A DNA stretch of 15,037 nt from an uncultured beta proteobacterium (lineage in GTDB: Bacteria > Pseudomonadota > Gammaproteobacteria > Burkholderiales > Burkholderiaceae_C). The position numbers and the translations under genes are program-made. Within the stretch, counting starts at the first letter, position 1; each line of letters begins with the position of its first letter. Shown piece by piece: positions 7,813-15,020 of this stretch. Under the pieces are notes generated by a model that was not told the DNA's origin, searched no databases, and saw nothing but the letters and a program-made list of their open reading frames with translations. The stretch is from positions 1 through 15,037 of the forward strand of contig CAJASG010000549.1 of NCBI GenBank assembly GCA_903944555.1, given 5' to 3'.

Positions 7813-9521
7813 ACCGGTTTCGCGTTCACCGGCATGTCCTGCCACTGCGTGCAGGCGGTGTGCACCTGTTCTTGGGCCTCTTCGTACCGGCCCGGCTTGG
7901 TCTGGGCCAGCCCTTGGTACAGCGCCAAAGACTGCTGGGCGGCGGCCACCGCCTGGTCATACAGGCCCAGGTCTGCCAGGCGGTTGGCCTGGGTGAACAG
8001 GGACGCTGCCCAGTCTGGCTCAAAACGCTCGGGGTTGATCTGGGCGAGTTGCTGGCGCAGGGGCACCGCGTCCTGGGCGGCCTGCAACGCGGCGGCATGG
8101 GCGCCATTGCAATGCAGCGCCAGAGAATGGTGCTGCAGGGCCGCCGCACAGTCCGCCATCGACTCCGGCTTGCTGGTGTTCAATTTTTGCCGGGCTTTGT
8201 CCACGGCCTCCTGGCACAGCAGTGTTTTCAGGCCCAGCAAGGGCGCTAGGTTGAATCCGACCTTGTTGGCCAGGCCACCCGCCAATTGCCAGCGCTGCTG
8301 CTTGGGCAGGCGTAAAAAAGCACGCTCGGCACATGCGGGCAGGGCGCTGGGACTTTCTTCAATACACACCGCCACCAGCGCGTCGGCGCAGGCCACAAAA
8401 TGCCGGCTCAGCGCGTCTTCCAGCAGCGTATCCAGCACCGGGTGTTGCGTCAGCAGGCGGGCGACCACGGCCAGGCTGTTGTAGTGCACACGGGCATCCC
8501 CTTTGGCCAGCAGGGCATCCAGCACATGGGCTCCTTGATCCCCTTGCAGGATTTGCGCCACCAGCGCATCACCCAGCTGTTTCGGGCGTAGCCTTTGAAG
8601 TCCGTGTTGGCCTGGGGAAAGGTCGGCCAGCGTGCGAAACAGCGACTTGAGCTGGGCCTTGTCGCCCCCCAACGCCCGCCAGATCGGTTCAATATCGCGG
8701 TCGGAGGTGATGCCGCCCGACAGGGTGGCCAGTGCGATCAGCAACGCGGCGTCCTTGGTCCAGTGCTGGCGCGCCTGGGTGACCAGTGCGTCGGCCAGTG
8801 CGTCGGCGCGCAAGGCCTGCACGCCGCGCAAGGCCAACAGCGCGGCCATCTGGATGGACAGCGGGTGGCCGAATAGGGCCTCGTCCAGTGCGGGATGGTG
8901 GTCTGGTGCCGTGGTGTTCAACCGTGTGGCAAAGGTGTGCAGCGCCAACTGGTAGGCCGTGAGGCGATCCGGTACGCTGGCGTACAGGGTGGGCAAAGGG
9001 AATGGGCCGCTGCAGGACGCGCTGCGCAGCAGTGCATGGCATGCGGGGTCGTGGTCTGCCAACAGGCTCCACCATGCGCCGGCGTCGCGTGCCAGTAGCA
9101 GCACGCGCACCAGTACCTGGTCCCCCGAGGCTTCCCGATTGCCCAGGACGGTTTTCAGCAGCGCCAACAAGGTGGGCTGGTGCGCCTGGGCATCGTCCAC
9201 CACGATGCAGTAATTGCGTTTGGCTTGCCATATCTGGCGCCCCAGCGCTTGCGCCTGAGCGATGTCGCAGCCGCTTTGCATAAAACCCACCGTCCAGCCC
9301 TGTGTCTCCAGGCGTTCGCACAGCTCCAGTGCCAGACGCGTTTTACCGCTGCCACTCGGGCCGGTGATGAGACGCAGGGCCAGAGGGTATTCACGGGCTT
9401 GGGCCCATTGCGCTTGGGTCTGCACAAAGGCCTCGCCGTTGGGGTCGAACGCGACGCAGGCCTCTTCGGCACGCAGCAATTGGCTGTCGTTTGACGCGTC
9501 AAGCGGTAATGGTGTGGACAT
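7809..9521 (-). CDS. STAND-like P-loop ATPase with C-terminal TPR-type helices, function unknown
   Basis: A 570-residue predicted cytosolic protein. Near the N-terminus is a clear Walker A, GPSGSGKT (residues 54-61), and a Walker B, CIVVDDAQ (105-112), with RVLLLARDAGAWW (139-151) at the sensor-1 position, as in AAA-like and STAND ATPases. Residues 205-345 are helical, resembling the winged-helix and arm region of STAND proteins. The C-terminus (about 455-560) holds at least two TPR-like units, such as ALQHHSLALHCNGAHAAALQ and NRLADLGLYDQAVAAAQQSL, separated by the PERFEPDWAASL type of linker seen in NB-ARC/TPR proteins. No catalytic effector domain, signal peptide or membrane segment is visible. 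The start is fixed because an in-frame TGA lies two codons upstream of the ATG; the ribosome site is weak. Upstream, TATAAAT (minus strand, 9545-9551) could be a -10 element. It stands alone between convergent LysR and the cyclase gene upstream. Function not assigned. Confidence 0.82.
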   Translation of the reverse strand: MSTPLPLDASNDSQLLRAEEACVAFDPNGEAFVQTQAQWAQAREYPLALRLITGPSGSGKTRLALELCERLETQGWTVGFMQSGCDIAQAQALGRQIWQAKRNYCIVVDDAQAHQPTLLALLKTVLGNREASGDQVLVRVLLLARDAGAWWSLLADHDPACHALLRSASCSGPFPLPTLYASVPDRLTAYQLALHTFATRLNTTAPDHHPALDEALFGHPLSIQMAALLALRGVQALRADALADALVTQARQHWTKDAALLIALATLSGGITSDRDIEPIWRALGGDKAQLKSLFRTLADLSPGQHGLQRLRPKQLGDALVAQILQGDQGAHVLDALLAKGDARVHYNSLAVVARLLTQHPVLDTLLEDALSRHFVACADALVAVCIEESPSALPACAERAFLRLPKQQRWQLAGGLANKVGFNLAPLLGLKTLLCQEAVDKARQKLNTSKPESMADCAAALQHHSLALHCNGAHAAALQAAQDAVPLRQQLAQINPERFEPDWAASLFTQANRLADLGLYDQAVAAAQQSLALYQGLAQTKPGRYEEAQEQVHTACTQWQDMPVNAKPV

Positions 9522-9569
9522 GGATCAATGGGAGTAGGGTGTGAATTTATAAGAATAGTAGTCACGACG

Positions 9570-9609
9570 CCCGTGGAATGTGCGCAGAAAGCTATTAAAA
9601 AGATAGCGA
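9570..9609 (+). repeat. Dispersed 40-bp repeat, copy B, in the gap between the cyclase and ATPase genes
   Basis: This copy is identical to bases 1287-1326 at 34 of 40 positions without gaps. It lies in the 100-base gap (9522-9621) between the 3' end of the cyclase gene and the 5' end of the ATPase gene. Its hairpin is better than in copy A: GCTAT (9591-9595) and ATAGC (9602-9606) around an A-rich loop. On the minus strand the loop reads as a T-run, so it is not a classic terminator for the cyclase gene. It is probably a member of a multi-copy genomic repeat. Confidence 0.75.
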
Positions 9610-9621
9610 TTTTAAGCCGGA

Positions 9622-11520
9622 TCAGGCTGCCACAGCAGACCGCACGCAGTTGCGTCCGTCGTGCTTGGCTTGGTAGAGTGCAATGTCCGCAGCGGCCAAC
9701 AGCGCCTGGGTGCTGGTGTCCTGGTCGGGCGTGACACAGGCGACACCGAAACTGGCGGTGAACTGGATCACGCCACCCGAAAACTCCACTTTGAGTTTTT
9801 CGACTTCTGCCCGCAAGGTCTCTGCCTGGGTTGCGGCATTGGTCGCGCTGGTATCAATTAGCAGAATGACGAACTCTTCTCCGCCATAGCGGGCCAGTAC
9901 GTCTCCTGCGCGGTGGACTTTGGGTTGCAGCAGGCGGGCCAAAGCGCGCAGGCAGGCATCGCCGCCCAGGTGCCCATAGGTGTCGTTGATGCGTTTGAAG
10001 TGGTCGATGTCAAACATGATCAGCGCCAGGGAACTCTTCAATCGGGAGGCGCGGCGGTGTTCTGTCAGCAAGGCGCTGTCAAAGAAGGCGCGGTTGCTGA
10101 GTTGGGTGAGCCCGTCGGTGGTGGACAGGAGCTGCAAGCGGTCGTTGGCGACGGTGAGTTGGTCCATGGCGGTGTTCAGGTCGTGGGTGCGCTCGCTGAC
10201 CCGCTGTTCCAACTCACGGTTGGCCGCTTCGGTGGCGTTGATCATGGCTTGCTGGGCGGCGCGCGCCTGGCGTTCATGGGCCAGTGCCACGGCTTGGGCG
10301 TTCAGTCGCAGTGCCCGGTCGTGGTTAATGCGATCTGCCAGCGTAAAGGACAGCAAGGTCACCAGCATGGTCAGGCCGACCTGGTCGGCGTTACTGGTCC
10401 ACACGTTTGCCGGTATCCAGCCCAATTTGCCCAGGTTCAAAATGCTGATGCCCACCAGTGCAGCACTCCACGCCAGGCAGTAAAAGCGCGCAAACTGGGC
10501 GCCGCGCCACCAACGCCAGTAACCCACCCCCAGCAGAACAATCGACAACGGCACGACCAGACCCGCACCGGCCCGCACCGTCAGGCTGTAGGGCAGCACG
10601 AATGTCATCACCAGCAACACGCCACAGGCCACGGTCAACACATTCACCGTCAGGTAGGCACGCCGTGAAAACTGCCGGAGTTTGAGAAACCCATTGGCAA
10701 ACAGGCAGGTAAACAGTGCTGTGCCGGCAATAAAGGTAGAGATCGCAAAGCTGTTCCACCAGATCGCCTCGGGCCACAGGTAGGCAAAGGTGTAGCCATT
10801 CAGGGTGAAGTGGAAGAATAAATAGTTGGCAACAAACCCGATGTAGTACAGATAGTTCACATCGCGGGTGGAAAAATACACAAACAGGTTGTACACAATC
10901 ATGATCAGCAAGATGCCCACCAAACCACCTTGCATCAGGCTTTCGTTGTTGCTGGCCTCGTGGAAGGTGACCGGGTTCCAGATCCGAAACGACGCTTCAA
11001 TTGTTCCCGCCGAGGCCATACGAATAAAAACCAGATTGCTACCCGGCGCCAACTCCAAAGGCATCACAAAGTTCGGGTGCCGTATGGGGCGCATTGAAAA
11101 AGGTTTTTCATCCCCAAGCGTATAGGTCTTTTTGAGCTGTCCGCCCGCAAAGTGGCTCAGTTGCACATCGTCAATGAAAGGAATCGGCAGTTCAATGAGT
11201 CGGGTGAGCACCTGCTGGGTTTGGTTTTCAATTTGAAAGCGGAACCAGTAAGCATCCTGGGTAAATCCGAAATTGGGCGAGCGCCGGGTGATGGTTTGCC
11301 AGGTCTGGCGGGGGGACATGGCTTGTTCCAGCGTCATCGTTCGGGTGTCGTCGACCAACACCCCCATACGGATCCCCACGTTCATGCGGCCTGCAGATCT
11401 GTCTGAAACACCATGCGTTGGAAAGCTGGGGTCGGTCCCGGTCTGGGCCAATACAGACGTCCCGGCGAGCACCCCGATTGCGATTGAGAGCAGCCAACGA
11501 CGAATATTTTGTAGTTTCAC
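9622..11520 (-). CDS. 7TM-DISM membrane sensor with GGDEF diguanylate cyclase domain
   Basis: A 632-residue inner-membrane protein predicted to make c-di-GMP in response to a periplasmic cue. A signal peptide covers residues 1-26. A periplasmic DISM-type sensor domain (about 45-185, with DAYWFRFQIENQ and FRIWNPVTF) is followed by seven hydrophobic segments (about 195-395, including YNLFVYFSTRDVNYLYYIGF). A coiled coil (400-460, LEQRVSERTHDL) leads to the GGDEF domain (about 465-630). The active site is GGEEF (546-550), preceded by FDIDHFKRINDTYGH (503-517). An RxxD inhibitory site (Arg537-Asp540) sits five residues before it, so product feedback is expected. The start is GTG, supported by GGAGAG 8 bases upstream and by the complete signal peptide. 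It is divergent from a hybrid kinase with the same sensor layout. Confidence 0.94.
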   Translation of the reverse strand: MKLQNIRRWLLSIAIGVLAGTSVLAQTGTDPSFPTHGVSDRSAGRMNVGIRMGVLVDDTRTMTLEQAMSPRQTWQTITRRSPNFGFTQDAYWFRFQIENQTQQVLTRLIELPIPFIDDVQLSHFAGGQLKKTYTLGDEKPFSMRPIRHPNFVMPLELAPGSNLVFIRMASAGTIEASFRIWNPVTFHEASNNESLMQGGLVGILLIMIVYNLFVYFSTRDVNYLYYIGFVANYLFFHFTLNGYTFAYLWPEAIWWNSFAISTFIAGTALFTCLFANGFLKLRQFSRRAYLTVNVLTVACGVLLVMTFVLPYSLTVRAGAGLVVPLSIVLLGVGYWRWWRGAQFARFYCLAWSAALVGISILNLGKLGWIPANVWTSNADQVGLTMLVTLLSFTLADRINHDRALRLNAQAVALAHERQARAAQQAMINATEAANRELEQRVSERTHDLNTAMDQLTVANDRLQLLSTTDGLTQLSNRAFFDSALLTEHRRASRLKSSLALIMFDIDHFKRINDTYGHLGGDACLRALARLLQPKVHRAGDVLARYGGEEFVILLIDTSATNAATQAETLRAEVEKLKVEFSGGVIQFTASFGVACVTPDQDTSTQALLAAADIALYQAKHDGRNCVRSAVAA

Positions 11521-11634
11521 GGTGAAATCTCTCCGGACCAGACCGGTGATGGTACTTGACTGGTACTCACCCGTTTGGGGGATAGACGTGGATACACCAG
11601 CACTTCACAATAGACGCAACTGAACCCCATTTTG
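11521..11634. promoter_or_regulatory. Divergent promoter region between the cyclase and kinase genes
   Basis: The 114-base gap separates two divergent starts and must hold both promoters. It contains a direct repeat GGTACT at 11551-11556 and 11562-11567, 11 bases apart, which places both copies on the same face of the helix, and a flanking GGTGA/TCACC pair (11546-11550 and 11567-11571). TTGACT (11556-11561) could be a -35 element for the kinase gene, but no good -10 follows at the right distance. A shared operator is plausible, not shown. Confidence 0.35.
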
Positions 11635-14079
11635 ATGCCACAAACCCACCGCTACAAGTTTCTCCCCGCGCTGATTTTTTGCGTCTGGGCACTGTGCTTC
11701 GCTCCTGCATTTGCGGCAGACAAAGCCTTGGATGCAGGGCTGAGCACGTCCGTCCCGGTTTCGCTCACCCGCTACTTTGACGTGCTTGAGGACCCGGCGC
11801 AGGCACTGACGCTGGCCGACGTTCAGGGTGCAGAGTTCGGCTCCCGGTTCAGGGCTGACTTCACAGCCGGGGATGATCTGAACTTTGGCTACACCCGTTC
11901 TGCCTACTGGTTGCGATTCGCATTGCAAAACACCAGTGACAGCCCGGTGCAGCGAATGCTGGAGGTTCGTCAGCCAGGATTGAGCCATATTGCATTGCAT
12001 CAGTCTGGCGCAGGCAGTGATAAACCGGCCGTGGAGACCGGTAGCCTTGTGGCCTTTGCATCGCGCCCCCACGCGAGCCGCTTTTTTGTCTTTCCCGTGA
12101 GTCTGCCCGCACGTTCGAGTCAGATGTATTTTTTGCGTATTCAGTCCAACGGCCCAATTTCGGTGCCCGCAATGCTGTGGGAGCCGTCGGCCTTTTATTC
12201 CCATGAGAGGGACGACTACAGCGGGCAAGCTTGGTATTTTGGTGTTGCTGCAGCCATGACTCTGTTCAACCTGCTGCTCTTTGTTTCATTGCGGGACCGC
12301 GCCTACCTTTTGTATGTGCTGTTTGTCAGCTGCATGGCGCTTACCCTTGCCGCCCAAAACGGCCTGGCCAAAGAGTTTCTTTGGACTGATTCACCAGGGT
12401 GGACCAATATCGCCGTGAATGTGGGCTACTCCCTGTCCATTGCGTTGTTGCTGGTATTTATGCGCCACATGGTCAACACGCGTGCGACGGTTCCACGCAT
12501 TGACTATTTTTTAAAGTGGTTGACGGGTATTTTTTTCATCCTCCCCTTGGGGTTCATGGTTGCATTGCCCACGTTGATCAAGCCCGCTGCTCTCTTGTAT
12601 GCACTTGCTGGCGTGTTGATATTGATGGTGGGCGGTTGGTGCGCTTTCAAACGGCAGCGCAGTGCCTATTTCTTTGTCGCGGCATTCGCCGCGCTGTGTT
12701 TTGCGGCGATTGTGTCGGTGTTGCGTGCGTTGGGCTGGGTCCCAACCACATCAATGACTGTGAACGCCTTGCAATACGGCTCTGCGCTGGAAATGCTGCT
12801 ATTGGCATTTTCACTGGCCGATCGCTTCAATGTCATTCGCCTAGAGCGCGCGCGGGCGCAGCATGAGAGTTTGCGGGAGAAGCAAAAGCTGGTGGATGCA
12901 TTGCAAACCTCCGAACGTGAGCTGGAAGAGCGTGTGCACCAGCGCACCGCTGAGTTGGACATCAAGAATGCCGCCTTGACGCAGGCCATGTCCTCGCTGG
13001 AGACCGTGGAACGCATTGCCCGGCACGACCTCAAGACCCCACTGGGCAGCCTGGCCGCTGCACCGTCTATGCTGCGTGCCGGCCGGGTGATGGCGGTGGC
13101 AGAGGAAAAAATTCTGACCATGATGGAGAGCGCCGCCAACCGCGCACTGAACATGGTCAACTTGTCGTTGGACCTGTACCGCATGGAAAGCGGGAGTTAC
13201 GTGCCACACCCTGGCCGCGTGGACTTGACCGCATTGGTGCAGGCGGTGGCACAGGACTTGAAGGCGCAGGCCCAGTCCAAAAACGTCACGATTCAAGTGT
13301 CTGGGTCTGTCCAGGGGGTGTTGGCCTGTGCCGAGGAGCCTTTGTGCTATTCCATCGTGGCCAATTTGATGAAAAATGCGGTCGAGGCAGCCCCAATTCA
13401 CTCCATTGTGAGTATCGTTTTTCAATCAGGCCCCATGGCGAGTCTGAGCATTCTCAACCGTGGGGCGGTCCCCGAGGCGTTGCGGGCCACTTTCTTTGCC
13501 AAGTATTCCACCGCTGGCAAGTTGGGTGGTGCGGGGTTGGGCACCTATTCCTCGCATCTGCTGACAGGTGTGCAGGGCGGTCATTTGACGATGGAGACAT
13601 CGGATGCGATCGGCACCAGCCTGACCCTGGAGCTGCCTCTGTGGAATCCGGCTGCCCCAATCCCGACGCTACCGGAGTCCACGGCAGGCGCCTCTGAAGC
13701 AGTCATTCCAACTGAATTTGGCACGCAGCGGGTGCTGATCGTGGACGACGATGAATTCAACCGCATGGTCTTATTGGCGCAAATGCCTGCGCCGCTGGAG
13801 GTGGAGTCCGCCGTCAACGGCCGTGCCGCACTGGAGGCCGTTATGTGCCGCACTTACGGCTTGATCATCATGGATATTGATATGCCGATCATGGGGGGCA
13901 TGGAAGCGTTGCAACGCATACGTGCTTTTCAGGAGAATGCAGGTCAGACACCGAGTTGTATCGTGGCCTATTCCGCGAATGACAGTCAACAAAACCATGC
14001 CGCGTATTTGGCGCATGGCTTTGACAAGTGTCTGAGTAAGCCTGGCTCTCAGAAAGAGGTGTTGGCGCTGCTGTGCTAA
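11635..14079 (+). CDS. 7TM-DISM hybrid sensor histidine kinase with C-terminal receiver
   Basis: An 814-residue membrane kinase. A signal peptide (residues 1-28) precedes a periplasmic DISM-type domain (about 45-188, with SAYWLRFALQN and MLWEPSAFY), seven hydrophobic segments (about 198-395) and a coiled coil (LEERVHQRTAEL). The HisKA H-box is RIARHDLKTPLGSL with phospho-acceptor His464. The ATPase domain has the N-box NLMKNAVEAA (577-586) and GGAGLGTYSS; the G1 box reads NRGAVP, with Asn608 where Asp is usual. The receiver (about 698-814) has acidic residues 704-706, phospho-acceptor Asp747 in MDIDMPIMGG, Ser780 and Lys802. No HPt domain or DNA-binding output is attached, so a separate relay protein or response regulator is expected elsewhere. 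I chose ATG 11635; a TTG directly before it adds one residue. The ribosome site is weak. The gene ends at a long region without genes. Confidence 0.94.
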   Translation: MPQTHRYKFLPALIFCVWALCFAPAFAADKALDAGLSTSVPVSLTRYFDVLEDPAQALTLADVQGAEFGSRFRADFTAGDDLNFGYTRSAYWLRFALQNTSDSPVQRMLEVRQPGLSHIALHQSGAGSDKPAVETGSLVAFASRPHASRFFVFPVSLPARSSQMYFLRIQSNGPISVPAMLWEPSAFYSHERDDYSGQAWYFGVAAAMTLFNLLLFVSLRDRAYLLYVLFVSCMALTLAAQNGLAKEFLWTDSPGWTNIAVNVGYSLSIALLLVFMRHMVNTRATVPRIDYFLKWLTGIFFILPLGFMVALPTLIKPAALLYALAGVLILMVGGWCAFKRQRSAYFFVAAFAALCFAAIVSVLRALGWVPTTSMTVNALQYGSALEMLLLAFSLADRFNVIRLERARAQHESLREKQKLVDALQTSERELEERVHQRTAELDIKNAALTQAMSSLETVERIARHDLKTPLGSLAAAPSMLRAGRVMAVAEEKILTMMESAANRALNMVNLSLDLYRMESGSYVPHPGRVDLTALVQAVAQDLKAQAQSKNVTIQVSGSVQGVLACAEEPLCYSIVANLMKNAVEAAPIHSIVSIVFQSGPMASLSILNRGAVPEALRATFFAKYSTAGKLGGAGLGTYSSHLLTGVQGGHLTMETSDAIGTSLTLELPLWNPAAPIPTLPESTAGASEAVIPTEFGTQRVLIVDDDEFNRMVLLAQMPAPLEVESAVNGRAALEAVMCRTYGLIIMDIDMPIMGGMEALQRIRAFQENAGQTPSCIVAYSANDSQQNHAAYLAHGFDKCLSKPGSQKEVLALLC

Positions 14080-14446
14080 ATGCGGTGAGCTGCGTAGCGG
14101 CGCACGCTGTCTGAAAAGAATAAGGTGACGAGCCTTGACGCCGCCAAAATTCAATAAAAACTCAATTAAATCAACGACTTACGATTTTACAAATTGTCTT
14201 AAGTGATACAGGGAAGTGTCACACGAAGGGAAATAATAGCGGATTCTGGATGGTCACGGTTGCGTGAATGTCTCACCAATGGGCTGGATCATTTTGGAAA
14301 CCCATTTCATGATTCGCCCCGTGCCGCTGTTGGCATGACAAATCAGAAAATCCGAAATGACTTTGACCATTGCATACCTCACTATCGAGCTTGACCTGTT
14401 TCACAGCCTGTACATCAAAGCGGGACATCGTGAGTGGTTTTTCAAG

Positions 14447-14481
14447 CGTGAACCCCAGAACCCCCGTGGGTTCTTTTCACG
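14447..14481. repeat. Nested hairpin
   Basis: The inner stem AGAACCC (14457-14463) and GGGTTCT (14468-14474) is a perfect 7-bp pair around a CCGT loop. An outer stem, CGTGAA (14447-14452) and TTCACG (14476-14481), encloses it with a four-base bulge on one side. No T-run follows, so a simple intrinsic terminator is unlikely. It may act as a structured RNA end or be part of a repeat element. Confidence 0.5.
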
Positions 14482-14548
14482 GCAATCTGAGGGGGGCCAT
14501 TCAGGGGCTGCGGTGGAGGTCTGGGGCTTGGGCTGGTACGGGTGCTGG

Positions 14549-14585
14549 AACCGGACCTGATAGGCCATAGGGGCCGGTTATTTTT
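14549..14585 (+). terminator. Terminator-like hairpin with T-run
   Basis: AACCGG (14549-14554) pairs with CCGGTT (14574-14579) around a 19-base loop that can itself fold through GGCC/GGCC. The stem is followed by ATTTTT (14580-14585). It has the form of a rho-independent terminator on the + strand, but it is about 470 bases past the kinase stop codon and the large loop weakens it. Confidence 0.3.
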
Positions 14586-14714
14586 GTAGCGAATTTACGA
14601 GAGGCCCCTCGATCCAGATTCGTGGTGACAGTTCCCCCTTGTCGGGTCGCGGGGGATGACCCCATCAGCCACCCCAACGTTTAAGACCTAGTATTCATGC
14701 GGCTTCCCACGGGG

Positions 14715-14737
14715 TGTGGGTGCATGATGTGGGTGCA
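14715..14737 (+). repeat. Tandem decamer TGTGGGTGCA
   Basis: TGTGGGTGCA occurs at 14715-14724 and again at 14728-14737, separated by TGA (period 13). CCCAC at 14706-14710 also pairs with GTGGG at 14716-14720. The duplication is exact; its role is unknown. Confidence 0.6.
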
Positions 14738-14892
14738 AAGATTGAAGCCTCAAGAAGCGATTTTTGGGGCTTTTCCTTTGGTCGAATGGTAATGATGGGC
14801 GCGGTTATTGGCACCCTCTCCAGAGGCTGTCAGAGGTCCTGTGTGGTGTCTTTGCGGTAGGACTCTTCGCGCACAATGCTCAGGACCGCTGT

Positions 14893-14924
14893 GGGGCGCT
14901 ATGTAGAGCTCTACATAGCGCCCC
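14893..14924. repeat. Perfect 32-bp palindrome
   Basis: The 16 bases at 14893-14908 are exactly the reverse complement of 14909-14924, centred on GAGCTC with no spacer. The arms begin GGGGCGCTATG. As DNA it could be a dimer-binding or cruciform site; as RNA it would fold into a 14-bp stem with a four-base loop. No T-run follows. The arms contain CTATGTAGAG (14899-14908 and its mirror), 8 of 10 identical to the decamers that follow. Confidence 0.8.
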
Positions 14925-15020
14925 CTATGCACAGTTCACAACTATGCACAGGTGCCTTGACATCGCTGGCACCGGCCCCTGCGGCGTTGAGCGATTTGGG
15001 CCGTGGAAGACTGCGCATAG
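14925..15020. repeat. Iteron-like decamers CTATGCRCAG in both orientations
   Basis: CTATGCACAG occurs at 14925-14934 and 14942-14951 on the + strand (period 17), and CTATGCGCAG on the minus strand at 15011-15020. The latter two share the longer AACTATGCRCAG. Between them GGTGCC (14951-14956) and GGCACC (14968-14973) form a further inverted repeat around an 11-base loop. The motif differs by one base from the degenerate DnaA-box form TTATNCACA, but this is not enough to call an origin. Confidence 0.5.

Noticed and set aside
7809..9521. ATPase gene plus neighbours as an antiphage defence island
   Set aside because: No nuclease, protease, TIR or membrane effector is encoded next to it; its neighbours are a catabolic regulator and a cyclase.
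14273..14428. Minus-strand frame of 51 codons beginning MSRFDVQAVKQ
   Set aside because: It starts with ATG but has no ribosome site and no recognised domain; it overlaps + strand frames of similar length. Kept only as a possible remnant.
14830..14898. Minus-strand open segment ending SIVREESYRKDTTQDL
   Set aside because: It reads like a protein C-terminus, but only 22 codons are open before an in-frame TAG within the palindrome, and no start or family could be assigned.
14750..14932. Minus-strand frame of 60 codons
   Set aside because: It runs through the palindrome, has no ribosome site and no recognisable protein features.
14925..14951. DnaA-box-like decamers as a replication origin
   Set aside because: They differ from the box consensus, the surroundings are not AT-rich, and no dnaA, dnaN or rep gene is visible.
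14957..14962. TTGACA, a consensus -35 box
   Set aside because: No acceptable -10 hexamer follows at 16-18 bases, and the box lies within the loop of an inverted repeat.
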